Positions 23,601-35,589 of a stretch of DNA of 64,000 nt are shown here, in pieces. Numbering within the stretch: the first letter of the stretch is position 1; each line of letters opens with the position of its first letter. The position numbers and the translations under genes are program-made. The notes under the pieces were generated by a model. It worked only from the letters and a program-made list of their open reading frames with translations, searched no databases and was not told the origin of the DNA. This stretch comes from Heterohyrax brucei (taxonomy: Eukaryota > Chordata > Mammalia > Hyracoidea > Procaviidae), in the NCBI GenBank assembly GCA_028571685.1, contig CM053143.1, forward strand, positions 55,297,208 to 55,361,207, in the 5' to 3' direction.

Positions 23601-25235
23601 GTAAGTTTAGCCAATGGTTTATCAATTTTGTTGATCTTTTCAGAGAACCAGCCTTTGGTTTTTTTAACTTTTTCAATTGTTTTTATATTCTCTAATTCAT
23701 TTAGTTCTGCTCTAATATTTATAACCTGTTTTCTTGTGGTGCCTGAGGGGTTTCTTTGTTGCTCTCTTTCTACTTGTTCAAGCTGTGAGGTTAATACTTT
23801 AATTTGTGCTCTTTCTTCTTTCTGGACGTGTGCACATATAGAGATAAACTGACCTGTGAGCACTGCTTTTGGTGTATCCCATAAATTCTGGTAGGATGTG
23901 TTTTCATTCTCATTGGAATCCATAAATTTCTTTAAAGTGTCTTTAATTTCTTTTAGAACCCAAGGCTTTATGAGTAAAGTGTTGTTCAGTTTCCACAAGT
24001 TAGAATTTTTACCTATGAATTTTCTGTTATCGATTTCAACTTTTATAGCTCTGTGGTCCGAGAAGGTACTTTGCAATAAATCAGTGGTTTGGATTTTATG
24101 GAGAATTGTTTTATGACCTAACATATGGTCTATTCTGGAGAACTTTCCATGTGCTTTTGAGAAGAAGGTGTATTTACCTGTCGATGGATGAAAAGATCTG
24201 TATACGTAGATAAGGTCAAGTTGGTTGATTATTGTTATAATATTTTCTGTATTTTTACCGAGCTTTTTTCTGGATGATCTATCCTTAACTGAAAGGGGGG
24301 TGTTAAAGTCCCCAACTATTATTGTGGAATGATCAATTTCATTTTTCAGTGTTGTCATTATTTGTTCAATGTATATAGGTGCTTCGGTATTGGGTGCGTA
24401 AATATTTAATATTGTTAAGTCTTGCTTGAATATTGAACCTTTCAGCAATAAATAGGGATCATCCTTGTCCACAATAGTGGATTTACATCAAAATCTATTT
24501 AACTGAGATTAATATTGCCACACTTGCTCTTTTTCATGTATTATTAGCTTGATATATATTATTCCAACCTTTAATTCTCAACCTGTTCTTATCTTTAAGT
24601 CTAAGATGTGTTTCTTGTAAGCAACATATAGATGGGTCATGTCTTTTGATCCATGATATCATTCACTGTCTCTTTACTGGAACGTTCAATACATTTATAT
24701 TCAATGTAATTATTGATAGGTATATGTTTAGTGGTGTCATTGCAATATGTTTATTTTCATGTTGATGATTTCTCTGTTGTTCTTATTAATCTGTTCTAGG
24801 ACATTCTTCTTTATGGATGGTATCAGTTTTGATTTTATATTTGTTGAGACTCCTGTGCTGCAATTTTTAATTTTGAATGATATATTGTTAATCTGTTCTG
24901 TGACTATGTACGTAATCCCCCTTAACATATAATTATTGAAATCAATTTTAACTATTTTATAAGTCAGAAACTATTACTGCATCAAAACAACTGTAACTAT
25001 TGTAGTGTATCCCTCTTTTAATGTGATGATATTATAGTTTTCATGATATGATCATGGATTCCCTTATTATAATACTGTAGTTTTTGGTTTGGTTTGGTGA
25101 AATTTTGTGCCTTCCTTAACTGATTAGAAATTTGGATGAAGTACCTTAAATTATCACCTAAAACATATATTTAGGGAAGAACTTCTTTCAATATTTCATG
25201 TAATTTGGGTTTAGTTTTTATGAAGTAATGGTAAC
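20661..25235 (-). mobile_element. L1 LINE, minus strand, 5'-truncated in the ORF1 region
   Basis: The poly(A) tail appears as a T run at 20662-20670, followed by the 3' UTR with a C-rich tract of cccgccct-type repeats (20830-20875), ORF2 (20929-24740) and the ORF1/ORF2 spacer. Homology with the L1 at 42844-49259 stops at 25235. About 300 bp further right, 25528-25680 is a plus-strand piece of the adjoining ORF1 end, so the 5' part may be inverted. Confidence 0.93.
20929..24740 (-). pseudogene. L1 ORF2 relic: endonuclease and reverse transcriptase
   Basis: The likely start is the ATG at 24738-24740 (MTPLNIYLSIITL), giving a span of about 3.8 kb to the stop at 20929, which is the usual length of L1 ORF2. 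In order: the endonuclease N-terminus; the catalytic GDFN at 24302-24313 and SDH at 24053-24061; the reverse transcriptase with its FADD box at 22638-22649; and the C-terminal region at 20929-21909. An intact ORF2 would nick DNA and reverse-transcribe its own RNA at the target. Open pieces of 301, 226 and 211 codons remain, in different frames and separated by frameshifts and stops, so no complete protein can be made. Confidence 0.92.
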
Positions 25236-25527
25236 ATACTTTCATTATAAGCTGGCAGGTGAAGTGTGCTGTTCCCCACTTCCTGTTCAGGCCAGCCTGT
25301 TGGACAGCTTCTAGCTCCCAATTCAGCACCTGAACAGCTCCCTGCACAGAAGTACAGTTCACTTTTACTTTTAAGCTTTACTTTTTAGGGCTGAGAAGCT
25401 TATGTTTTCTCTCTGAAAATCTCTCTATTGAAAAACCTCTTTCATCTCACTCACATTATAAGATTGGCTGACAGCCCCCAGTTTCTCCATAAACAGAGCA
25501 GCCTCTTTGCTACTCAGTCTTCCACCC
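25236..25527. other. Unassigned filler between two L1 pieces
   Basis: This stretch is GC-richer than its surroundings and I cannot align it to the L1 copies in the window. It may be a more 5' part of the inverted L1 segment or unrelated DNA. Confidence 0.35.
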
Positions 25528-25680
25528 TTGAGAGTTCATCTGACTTTTCTGCTGAAACAATGCTGGCTATAAAACAATGTGCAGACACATTCAAAGCCCC
25601 TGAATGAGAAAAACTTCCATCCTAGAATTATTTATCCCATAAAAGTGCCTATCAAATACAATGACACCAATAATCTTGAT
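25528..25680 (+). mobile_element. L1 ORF1 C-terminal fragment, opposite orientation to the adjacent L1
   Basis: The translation includes EKNFHPRIIYP, matching EKNFQLRIIYPAKLS in the ORF1 relic at 47301-47504 on the minus strand. It ends close to the ORF1 point where the L1 at 20661-25235 stops. Confidence 0.7.
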
Positions 25681-25961
25681 AGAAACTTGTTGCCTCATTG
25701 TAATTTTGAATATTGTCTTTCCTTAGGCTCTCAAAAGTGTCCTGTTTTTGAAGTTAAAATATTTGGTCATTTTGTTTAATACTTACATTATACAGTGTTA
25801 AGGGAATACACAAATTCAGAGGGATAGTGAAAAGCACACAGATTCACTGTGGAAAGAAATTAATCTCTTTCAATCCATCTCTACTGCTCTGCAAAGGATC
25901 ACTGGATTTCAGGCAAAAATCATGCAAGTTCTACATTTCTTTTCCACTATGAGGTATTTTG

Positions 25962-26115
25962 GAGACTCTGGTGGCATAATAGTTAAATGCTATGGCTGCT
26001 AACCAAAAAGTCAGCAGTTAGATCCTCGAGGCACTCCTTGGAAACTCGACGGAGCAGTTCTACTTGTTCCTATAGGGTCACTACAAATTGGAATCAACTC
26101 AAAGACATTGGGTTT
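25962..26115 (+). mobile_element. AfroSINE, plus strand
   Basis: It runs from 'ggagactctggtggcataat' to 'caactcaaagacattgggtt'. A 10-bp flanking repeat 'tgaggtattt' is visible on both sides (about 25950 and 26117). Confidence 0.9.
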
Positions 26116-28489
26116 CTGAGGTATTTCTGGAAGTGCATTATGCTATTTTTTGTTTTAACAGCAACATGTGAAAAAATACACACAGCAGTGCTGATGAAAA
26201 TAGCTCATGGTAGGAAGGGTACTGCTGGCAAAGAAATGTAGAAGGAGCAAATATTTGCATAAAAATAAAGTAAATACCATTCAGCAGTCTTTTCCCTCCC
26301 CAAGCAGTATCTTCAAGTTCCCTTATGATTGGATGATTGGGTGTAATTGAATCTACTCTTGCTGGCTGGTGAGCTATTACTCATATGACCTTGAATGTAG
26401 ATTCTTGAAGGTCTATTCTGGCCTGATATTATAATTTGTTGCATATTCCTCGTGTATCATTTTCATTCTTATAAACTAGAGGGATGACTTCTTTAAAGAC
26501 GATAATGAAGAAGAGCTAAATTTAAACCACGTAAAGGTCATAGACATGGCATACATATAGAATATAGCAAGTGATCTTCCAGAAACTCTTGCTAGTTTGT
26601 CATTAGGATAAAAGGCATATTTGAAGAAAATTCAGAGACTATATATCGAGTTTATTTTATTTCTGAACAGAGAGGATTTGCATTTGTTATGTGAGTTCAT
26701 TTAACATTATTCTAGTTCCTCTGAGTTTTGCATTTCATAGACAGACAGCTCAGTGTGAAGCCTATGAAGCTGTTCCAGAATCATCTAAAAGAACTATTTA
26801 GTAACAGATGGCAATAAATACACTGTAATGGGCCTTATTTTGTTTTATTTTATTATACTGAGTTTATGGCCACAGTTATGAACTTAATCTGTCTTTCTTT
26901 ATAGCCCTAATAGTGGTTTTCTTTGCATTTCTATCACCAGCTGCCTTTGCTGAATCAAAGACCCTTTACTGTTTCATGAAACTAAGCAATGGAGCAAGTC
27001 ACACATTTAGTGCAGTGTGCTGCCAGTTTCAAAATAAAACAGGGCATTTTCAATATGGCTGATCAGAGAGTGTATAGCATGCAAGCTTGCTTTTAATTCA
27101 GATGCATCTCTGGAAAAAACAGCAAAAATGAGCATCAGTTTCAATGCTAACATGACCTCCCTTAAACTCACTAGCTTGTTCACACTTCTTCCCTTTAAAT
27201 TTCTATTTGGAGGAATTTATATAGAATAGCTGAGCTCTATCCTCTTCTCAATGCAATTACCCAATCTTTTGATTACTAGTTCTCCTTTCAGATACACTGA
27301 CACCAAAAAGGTGATAGCATGGATATTTCACATGAGCATTAAATCTCTGGCAAGGCATTGAGATCCAAATTGTAAAGACATTTTGCTGTATGCATCAGTG
27401 GTGTTTGAATTTTAAAATTATAGAGGGCTTGAAAGCCAGACAAACTCTGATTATACTGACAAATTTTCGTCTGTCCACCCAGAAAATTGAGGATCAAATT
27501 CTATTAAGCCTACTGTCTGATTTCTTTCTTTCAGAATTGCACATCCAGTATCATAGGTAAAACAATATAGCAAGTCATTCATTACAGAGCAGCATCCAGA
27601 CTATGTTAGTTACCACTTCAGCATAGCAGCTGATTGCAAGTAAATTATTTTCTGAATTATCAAAAAAATTCTGTGTTTATATTTTTCAACTGGTTACTTA
27701 TAATATCAAATGCTGTAACAGGATTGTAGAGTAACTGCAGTCTTTACTATGTTAGTCTATATTGAGAGTTTCTAATAATAGTGAAAAATTACAGAGTTAA
27801 AATTGAAATGCACGATAGTTTCCCACTTACGGTAGTTTTAAAGCAATTGTTTAAGATGTGTTTGTTACTGCAGGTGATAGAATTCACATGTTGGCAATCA
27901 GGAACTCATTTTAATAGCAATAGAAGGTCAGATTCAAGTGCAGCATTGAATTTTGTGATAGAATAAAATCTGAATAGTAATGATTCAAAGGCAGAAATGG
28001 AAATAACATAACTCTTTTCCACTAGTCTCAAAATGCATACGGCTATGACTTATCCCACTTTAATTCATCTATGAAATGCCTCACATTATCTATGTTACTG
28101 TAAATGATGGTGAGAATTAATCTGTTTTCTTCTCTGATACCCTAACTGCAGAGTGGTGTGCTCTTACGGAGAGGCAGAGTGAGAGCTTTAGCCATCTCCC
28201 TCATGCACTTACTTTACTCTTCAGCTAAATTGGAACCTCTTTAAATAGAAGCACATGACTTAGGCAGATCAGCAAAACTCTGCTTTTGCCTTAGATGCTA
28301 AAACTGAGCCAGTAAGAAAACAAAGTTTTCACAGTTGCCCTGACTGTGCACTTTCACTGAAAGTTTTTTAGAGATCTCAAATTGTCTCTTACCGGAGGAA
28401 GGTCATTCTGTCCACTTGACCAGAATGTGGATTCCTCAGGCATGTACTCCCACAGATCCACACCAGTTGTAGGGAGCTGGGTATTAGTG
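26116..28489. other. Repeat-poor unique stretch
   Basis: No gene is recognised in 2.4 kb. It contains the likely source (27988-28044) of the copied block found inside a SINE at 28662-28718. Parts near 26860-27130 look non-random and could be conserved non-coding DNA. Confidence 0.45.
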
Positions 28490-28585
28490 GATATACGCAT
28501 TACTTGGCAAAAGGGCTGATCACCTAAATTCAAATCCTTTAAGCTTTGACAGGTTGCATAACTTCTCTGTTCATCAATTTAACCT
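28490..28585 (+). mobile_element. MIR SINE fragment
   Basis: The words 'cacctaaattcaaatccttt' and 'gacaggttgcataacttctc' follow the MIR core. It is an old, partial copy. Confidence 0.45.
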
Positions 28586-28587
28586 CC

Positions 28588-28770
28588 AAAAATTCCACTG
28601 CTATCGAGTCATGACTCTGACTCATAGAGACCCTATAAGACAAAGTAGACCCTATAAAACGAAGGCAGAAATGGAAATAACATAACTCTTTTCCACTAGT
28701 CTCAAAATTCATATGGCTTTTGGTTAGTGACACAGCTCTTAACCACTGTGCCAGGAGGGGGCTCATTTTC
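28588..28770 (-). mobile_element. AfroSINE, minus strand, with a copied foreign block
   Basis: The reversed tail (28590-28660) and reversed head ('ttttggttagtgacacagct' to 'ccactgtgccaggagg') are SINE. The middle, 28662-28718, is not SINE but a 57-bp copy of 27988-28044. Confidence 0.85.
28662..28718 (+). repeat. 57-bp direct copy of 27988-28044
   Basis: It matches 27988-28044 with two mismatches over 57 bp, same orientation, 674 bp apart. It replaces the inner part of the AfroSINE. Confidence 0.93.
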
Positions 28771-28774
28771 CAGC

Positions 28775-28985
28775 ATTATATAGGGCAGTATTCTCTTGCA
28801 TTCTGTACAGTTTTCACTGGCTAATTTTCAGAAGTAGATCACCAGCCCTTTCTTCCCAGTCTGTCTTAGTCTAAGAGTTCTGCTGAAACCATGAGTGAGC
28901 CTTCTGATATTTGAAATACTGATGGCATGGCTTTCACCATCATAGCAATATACAAGCTACCACAGTGTAACTAATGGACAGATGG
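28775..28985 (-). mobile_element. RTE-derived non-autonomous element, minus strand
   Basis: It is the reverse of the 5' part of the element at 40630-41035, sharing the 'accatgagtgagccttctga' and 'acaagctaccacagtgtaac' type stretches. I take it as the RTE1 5' leader or a SINE built from it. Confidence 0.65.
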
Positions 28986-29388
28986 GTGGTGGTCTCCTCG
29001 GGAAGAAATTGTAAAATCTGTAGTCAGACATTACCAAAAGAATTTGATCTGTTCTGATAATTTCTTTCTTTCTTTCCCCTCCTCCCCCAACTTCATTTCC
29101 ATACTTCTGTGTATTGGAAATTTTTTTTCCCAGGAGTGAAAGTTCAGTATTTTGGAACACATGTGTTTATGCATCTCTTTAAATACAAAGCTCCCATAAA
29201 TCAACATCTATAACTTCAGAAGTTAAACTTGCCCTTCAGACTTGCTCTTACATTTTATCCTTACAACCACCAATGTTTTGTGAACATGATGTCAACAAAA
29301 TAGAGTATTTTTTTTCTAGTCAATTTCCTGCTTTTCTCTCATGATCGCTTTTAAATGTTGGCACCTATTAGTCTTTGTCTGTGGTAAA
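28986..29388. other. Unique stretch
   Basis: I see no gene or repeat beyond a short pyrimidine run near 29063. Confidence 0.45.
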
Positions 29389-29582
29389 TATCGGAATCTC
29401 TAGGTATGTGAATGGTTAACATTTGGTTGTTACCAAAAGTTCAGAAGTTTGAATCCACCTTTGTGCACCTCAGAAGAAAAGTTTGGTAATCTACTTATGA
29501 AAAGTTTGCTATTGAAAACCTTATGGATCACAGCTCTACTCTGACACACGTGGGATCCTTATGATTCAGAGTTATTTTCACG
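29389..29582 (+). mobile_element. AfroSINE, long variant, plus strand
   Basis: Compared with the common copies it has an extra middle block ('tttggtaatctacttatgaa', 'ttgctattgaaaaccttatg') before the tail. Diverged but in order. Confidence 0.75.
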
Positions 29583-29955
29583 ACGAAGAGTGGTGAACTG
29601 GATACACTAAATATCAAGCCATTTTTGAGATTAATACATCAGTATTTCCTGATCTACCAGCATGGCTCTACAGCTCCTTGCACATGTTTGAGAACCATTG
29701 CTTTCCACTGCTATATTCTATTAATGCCAAATGTAACTGGTTTATGAGTCCAGATTGGTTTATTTTTACTTTCACAGAGATGCAGTTCATTCATTTCTCA
29801 CAAAACCTTCTATATTATCTGCTTAGTTGTGCCTGAAAGAAAGATTCAGTATGTTTCTTTTAGACAGAGACCAACTTTCAGAGATAGAAGACCCTGTAAC
29901 ACACAAGTGCTGAAACTTGCAGTACCACGCCAGTACCCCCTTTGTTTTGAATTCC
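29583..29955. other. Unique stretch
   Basis: I see no gene or repeat. Confidence 0.4.
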
Positions 29956-29959
29956 CCGT

Positions 29960-30306
29960 CTTCCTTCCTATATTAAGAATTTTGCTGGCATTCTATTTGC
30001 CTGAAATGCTGCTCCCTCATATCCATTATTTTTTTTATCTTACAAACTCACCATAACTGTCATGCCCTCCACAAGGCTTTTTTAAATTCCCTTGATTAGG
30101 AATTGTACCCTGAACCTCTCTTTCAGAAAATGTATAAAAATTGTAAACTGATTTATTTACTTAATTTTTAATTTCTCTACCTTCTTTTACAATATAAATG
30201 CTAAGAGGGCAGGAACTATGTAGAGGAACTGAAATGCACTACCTTGAAGAATGCACAGTTTCTTGCTCATAGTAGATCCTCAATAAATACTTGTTTAATG
30301 AATTAA
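29960..30306 (+). mobile_element. L2 LINE 3' end
   Basis: Blocks in L2 order are 'ttgcctgaaatgctgctccc', 'atgctaagagggcaggaact' and the terminal 'cctcaataaatacttgttta'. This is an ancient mammalian element. Confidence 0.75.
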
Positions 30307-30477
30307 TCTCTCAGTGTATTAATATTCTTTCTGAAAAATGGGGATAATCTCATCCATCTTATGAAGATGACAAGAACTTTTATGCATACTGTATGTGGCA
30401 TCACATTAGATATTATATTAAACAGAGTTTAAGTCCTCATCTTAAAAAAGACAATAATAATATGACCTATGACTACA

Positions 30478-30760
30478 CAAGAACTCTGGGACACAGTGGT
30501 TAAGAGTTCAGCTGAGAAGCAAAAGATCATCAGTTTGAATCCCCCAGCTGCCCCTTGGAAATCCTTCGGGGCAGCTCCACTCTTCCTATGTGGTCATTAT
30601 GAGTTAGAACTGACTCTGGTAGAATAGAAATTAAGAGTTTGACTGTTGACCAAGAAGCTGGCAGTTTGAATTTACTAGTCATTGCTTGGAAACTGTATGG
30701 GGCAGTTCTGTTCTGTCCTATAGGGTCACTATGAGACAGATTTACTTGACAGAAACAAGT
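30478..30760 (+). mobile_element. Two tandem AfroSINEs, plus strand
   Basis: The first copy covers about 30478-30620 with head, middle and tail. The second, 30621-30760, follows directly and lacks most of its head. Confidence 0.85.
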
Positions 30761-30904
30761 TGTTTTATTTTTCCTTTTTTTAAATAACCATACAACATTT
30801 TCACAATCACAGGTCCTGCTTTCTGCTTTATAATTCATCAGTTTTTTTTCTGTAGTTTGTGATAGTATTTATTTATTATTGCCTTAATTTTTCTTCCCCA
30901 TTGC

Positions 30905-31403
30905 CATTAAAGTCTTGAAAAGTAAAGATGTCACCTTGAAGACTAAGGTGCACTTGACCCAGGCCATGGTGTTTTTATTTGCATCATCTGTGCGAGAAAA
31001 TTGGATAACAAATAAGCTGGAAGGAAAATTGATGCATTTGAATTGTGTTGTTGGAAAAGAATATTGAACGTACCGTGGACTGCCAAAAGAATGAATAGAT
31101 CTGATCTGGAAGAAATATAACCAGAGTGCTCCTTGGAAGAAAAGTTGGTGAGACTGCTTCGCACATACTTTGGACAGGTAGTCAGGAGGGATCAGGCCCT
31201 GGAGAAGGACATTATGCTTGGCAAAGCAGACAGTCAGTGAAAAAGAGAAAGATCCTAAACAAAATGGATTGACACAGTGACTGCAACAATGGACTTAATC
31301 ATATAAACAATTGTGGGCATAGTGCAGGACCAGAAGGTGTTCTGTTCTGTTGTACATAGGGTTACTACGAGTCGGAAGGGACTAGACAGCACCTAACAGC
31401 GAC
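30905..31403 (+). mobile_element. RTE1 LINE 3' end, plus strand
   Basis: It begins at 'cttgaaaagtaaagatgtca', the same family position as near 50720, and runs through the C-terminal coding region to the tail 'cagcacctaacagcgacg'. Frames are broken. Confidence 0.88.
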
Positions 31404-31552
31404 GATATTGCCATTGAGTCAATTCTAATCAATAGCAACTCTATAGGACAGAACAGAACTGCCGCATAGGGTTTGCAAGGAACGGCTGATGAGTTTTAAC
31501 TGCCAGCCTTTTGATTAACAGCTACTCTCTTATTCACAGTGCCACCAAGATC
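31404..31552 (-). mobile_element. AfroSINE, minus strand
   Basis: It runs from the reversed tail ('gccattgagtcaattctaat') to the reversed head ('cacagtgccaccaagatct') and abuts the RTE tail directly. Confidence 0.88.
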
Positions 31553-31635
31553 TTTGAAAACTATCCTTACTCTATTTAAAAAAAAAAAAAGCCATCCCAC
31601 TGATTCCAACTCTCATCAATCTACTTAAAAAGAAA

Positions 31636-31795
31636 AGAAGAACTGCGCTGTCGACTTGTTTCCACCTCTGGGCAGCCCTAGAGGATGAAGTAGAACTGCT
31701 CCTTTGAGTTTCCAAGGAGCGCCTGGCGGATCCGAACTGCCGATCTTTTGGTGAGCAGGCATTGCACTCCACCGCTATGGCGCCGCGATTTCTCA
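31636..31795 (-). mobile_element. AfroSINE, minus strand
   Basis: It is a well-preserved copy with 'gtttccaaggagcgcctggc' and a reversed head 'ccaccgctatggcgccgcg'. A flanking repeat 'ctcatca(a/g)tc' is visible at 31613 and 31792. A short SINE-like tail stub precedes it at 31590-31622. Confidence 0.9.
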
Positions 31796-31944
31796 TCAGT
31801 CCGTATTCTTATCAAATGTACCTATCAGAAATGAATTATTTCCTGTTCACAAAAACAAAACAAACAAAAACCGCAGTGTAAATTATAAATGACACAAAGC
31901 ACAAAATACAAATACTGCTTTTCTAAAAAATAAATCAGTAAGAA

Positions 31945-32310
31945 TGTGTTTTAGTTCTTAATGCTGCTGTAACAAACATACCACAAATGGGTGGCATTTA
32001 TTTTTCTCATAGTTTAGGAGACTAGAAGTCTGACTTCAAGGTGACAGCGCTAGGACAGTGCTTTCCCTGTCTTACCTCAGGGAAGAACAGCTTCTCTATT
32101 GTTCTTAGCATTCCTTGGAGATTTTCTGTGGCATCTTTCTTTGTGCATGTTTGTCGTTTCCGCAATTAATCCGGTCTTTGTGTCCCTCAAAAATGAATAG
32201 GTTTAAAACACACCCTACACTGATACGGTCTAAATAATATAACAAAGACAGTCCTGTTCCCAAATGGGATTGCATCCTATCTCTAGGAGCTAGGATTCAC
32301 CAAAGATGTT
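31945..32310 (-). repeat. MaLR-type LTR, minus strand
   Basis: It has the same block order as the LTRs at 3648-4030 and 5521-5932: 'atgctgctgtaacaaacata', 'gtttaggagactagaagtct', then 'ttcccaaatgggattgcatc'. No partner LTR is close. Confidence 0.65.
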
Positions 32311-32605
32311 TTTTTAAAGAATACGTCTCAATCTATAATAGTATGTCAGAAAACAGTTGAAAACATTACATAGCTACATGAGTCCAAAGGGGAGTAGGGA
32401 GGAGAAATGACTTACAGAAATTTCTAACAAAAAAAATTATCTGGAATTCTTAAAACATGCATATTTACAATGAATCAAAGTTATAGCCAACAAAATGAAG
32501 AAGGTGGATTCTAGTATTCTGAACCCTCCAAAAGCAAAATCTTGGACAGAAATCTCTGGCAAACTTCATAAAGCTGAGTATTGCAATAAATTTTTTCTTA
32601 TGATT

Positions 32606-32785
32606 TTTATGGAAACCTTGTTAGTGTAGTGGGTAAGGAGTGCAGCTACTAACCAAAAAGTCAGTAGTTCAAATCCACGAGGTGCTCCTTGGAAATACTA
32701 TAAGGCATTTCTACTCTGTCCTATAGCGTCACTATGAGTTAGAATTGACTCCACAGCAGTGGGTTTGTTTTTTTTTTTTTTTTGG
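32606..32785 (+). mobile_element. AfroSINE, plus strand
   Basis: It runs from 'ggaaaccttgttagtgtagt' to 'ctccacagcagtgggtttg' and is followed by a T run at about 32767-32783. Confidence 0.9.
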
Positions 32786-33344
32786 TTTACGGCTTTGATA
32801 AACTTCATAATCATACATTTCACTTGTACAGATAGCAAGCCATTCAAAAAACTTTAATTAAACACCAAAGTAAAAGCATAACAGGAACAATTCCTTCAAA
32901 AAAGAAACTAATTTCCTCCCAGCAATGAGTATTAAGTATTCACCCTAACTTTCTAACCCTCTTTAACTTTGATTAACACTCAAGATTATGTGAATTGAAG
33001 AGAGGGCTAAAAACAAAATAATCATAAATTCAAATCACCAAGGTCTTATACCCACTTCTATTTTACACGTAGAGCAATTATTTATGGTCATTTTATTTAG
33101 TTCTTTATGTACTTACTATTTTTCTTCAGTGAGTAAGTACAAAGGGCTGACTAAGTGGTCAGACTGAAGAAGCTATATGCTTGTTTTCCTACTTAGTATA
33201 AGGCCTAAATCTTTAACATGTAATTTAATGTTTAAGTATAAATCAGGGAAAACCATACTATATTATGCATCTAAGATACATAGCTTAAACATAAATCTGT
33301 TTGTGACATCAGAATATAATTTTGAGGAAGAAAGTATTAAATAA
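32786..33344. other. Unique AT-rich stretch
   Basis: I see no gene or repeat. Confidence 0.45.
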
Positions 33345-33470
33345 TGCTTCCCATTGGCGTTAAGTCAGTTCTGACTCATGAAGACTCTATGGCACAGCGT
33401 AGAACTGTCTCATGGGTTTCCAAGGCTGTAAACCTTTACAGAGCAGACTGCCACATTTTTCTTCTGTGGA
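33345..33470 (-). mobile_element. AfroSINE, minus strand, longer variant, head missing
   Basis: The reversed tail is followed by the 'gagcagactgccacattttt' block also seen at 14738-14911, then the match stops. Confidence 0.75.
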
Positions 33471-34189
33471 GATAATATTTAGATTTTTTTAAGTCACAAT
33501 CTTTTATATTCTACCTAATTAACTGATATTACTGTTTAGATTCTAGATTAGAATTATTTCCTATAGCTTGACATGGTTGGAACAAAGCTTTAAGGGAGGC
33601 TTGCTCGGGAGCTAGGCCTTCAGGGGCCAGTAGGATTTGGATAAGGCTGTGAACTAACATGACTGCAACCCATCACTAGACACACCACAAAAGGTAAAGT
33701 TCACTGGATCTCTGACACTAAGATAAAGACATGTGAGGAATTTCTGAGACAGCAGAAAAAAAGCAGACAAAGCTGTAGTTTCTGGGTTCTATGAAAGCAC
33801 TATTGGGTGGGAAATCATTAGTTTAAGAGTATCCTATTTCTCACCCGTATTGTTCTGAATGGGCCATTGATGCCCTGCATTTCCTACAGGGAAGGAAAAA
33901 CAGTATAATCCAGGCCAGTGAGTAAAAGTCACAGTGAGCAGGACAGATTTATTTCAAAACATGTGCTGGTGGACCAGCCAACCCTGAAAATGTTTATATG
34001 GTGGGGGCTTTGTGATTACAATTCAAGGAAAATTTCTTGAGAATAAAAATGTATACTCCAGCAGAAGCATATATTGAAAATAATGGGTTCTTTGCGCTGA
34101 GGTATATTCCTTCTTTCACATCTTAATGAACATCCTAAATTTATCAAGGATTTTAAGTTAGGATATGGGCTTTGTATCCTCACTACAGG
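33471..34189. other. Unassigned stretch
   Basis: I recognise no gene. The part near 33600-33720 is GC-richer and may be a degraded repeat. Confidence 0.4.
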
Positions 34190-35420
34190 TGTGCTTGTTA
34201 AAGTTAGGTGCAGTGGAGTCTGTTGCAACTCATAGCAACCCATGCACAACAGATCAAATCAAAACGCTGCCCAGTCCTGCTCCATTCTCATACGAGTTAC
34301 TGCGTTTGAGCTCAGTGCCGCAGCTACTATGTCCATCTGTCTCTTTGAGGGTCTTTCTTTCTTTCTTTCTTTTTTCTCCACTAACTTTCTACTTTACTGA
34401 GTAGTTTATCCTTCTTCAAGGCCTTGTCCCTCCTGATAAAATATCCAAAGCATATAAGATGAAGTCATGTCATCCTTGCTTCTAAGAAGCATTCTGACTA
34501 CACTCCTCCCACAGTAATTTTTGTTGTTGTTCATTTCGTAATCCCTGGAATATTCAATATCCTTCACCAATGGCACAGCTTAAAGGCATCAGTTCTTTTT
34601 TTTTTTGGTCTTTCTTATTCATTAGCCATCTTTCCCATGCCTATGAGACAACTGAAGATACTGTGGCTTTAATCAGTCACACTTACTCTTCGAAGTGACA
34701 TCTTTGCTTTTTAACACTTCGAAGAGGTCTTTTGAAGAAGATTTTCTTGAACATTTGACCTCTTGACTACTGCTGCTTCCGTGGGCTTTGATTGTGGGTC
34801 CACATACAATTTGAATCCTTTGTCCATTTTTCATAATATTATTTATTGGTCTAGTTGTGAGGACTTTTCTTGTTTTTTATGTGAAATGTACTCCATAGTG
34901 AAGATTGTGGTCTGCAACCTTAGACAGTAACGCTTCAAGTCCTCTTCACTTTCAGCAAGCAAGACTACATCATCTGCATTATCAGAGGTTGTTAATGCAT
35001 CTTCCTCAAAATCTGATGTTGCATTCCTCTTTATGTAGTCTAGCTTCTCAGATTATTTGCTCAGCATGCAAACTGTAAAAAATATGGTGAAAGGATACAA
35101 ACCTGACTCTCAGCTTTCCTAATAGCAAGATATGCAGTATCCCTTTGCTCTATTTCAACAACTGCCTTTTTGGTCTACATGCAGATTTTTCATGAGTATA
35201 ATGAAATGTTCTGGAATTCTTATTCTTCATAGTACTATCCATAATTTGTTATGAATAACACAGTCAAATACCTTTTGGTCATCAATAAAACACAGGTAAA
35301 TACTTTTCTGTTATCCATTGCTTTCAAATAAGATTCATCTGACATCAGCAGTGGTAACTCTCCACATCTTACACTGAATCTGGCTTGAATTTCTGGCAGT
35401 TCCCTGTCTAAACAGAGATC
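34190..35420 (-). mobile_element. RTE1 LINE, 5'-truncated, minus strand
   Basis: The reversed tail is at 34190 and sequence continues through the C-terminal region and polymerase to 'cttgaatttctggcagttcc', the family position near 41465. The reading frame is shattered. Confidence 0.87.
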
Positions 35421-35589
35421 AGTCAGAGTCTGCCTCATTTCCTTTCCCATAGGTACATATCTCCAGCTGAGGGAGCTAACATCTCCAGAGGAAGATGAAG
35501 TCACAGGGAAAATAACAGCCCCACTGTGAGTGCAGACTCTACAGTGGAAAGACCATTGAATATTCTATTCAAGACAAGGCAGAATTAAT

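Noticed and set aside
23451-23852. A 133-codon plus-strand frame
   Set aside because: It is antisense to the L1 ORF2 and hydrophobic only because the opposite strand is A-rich.
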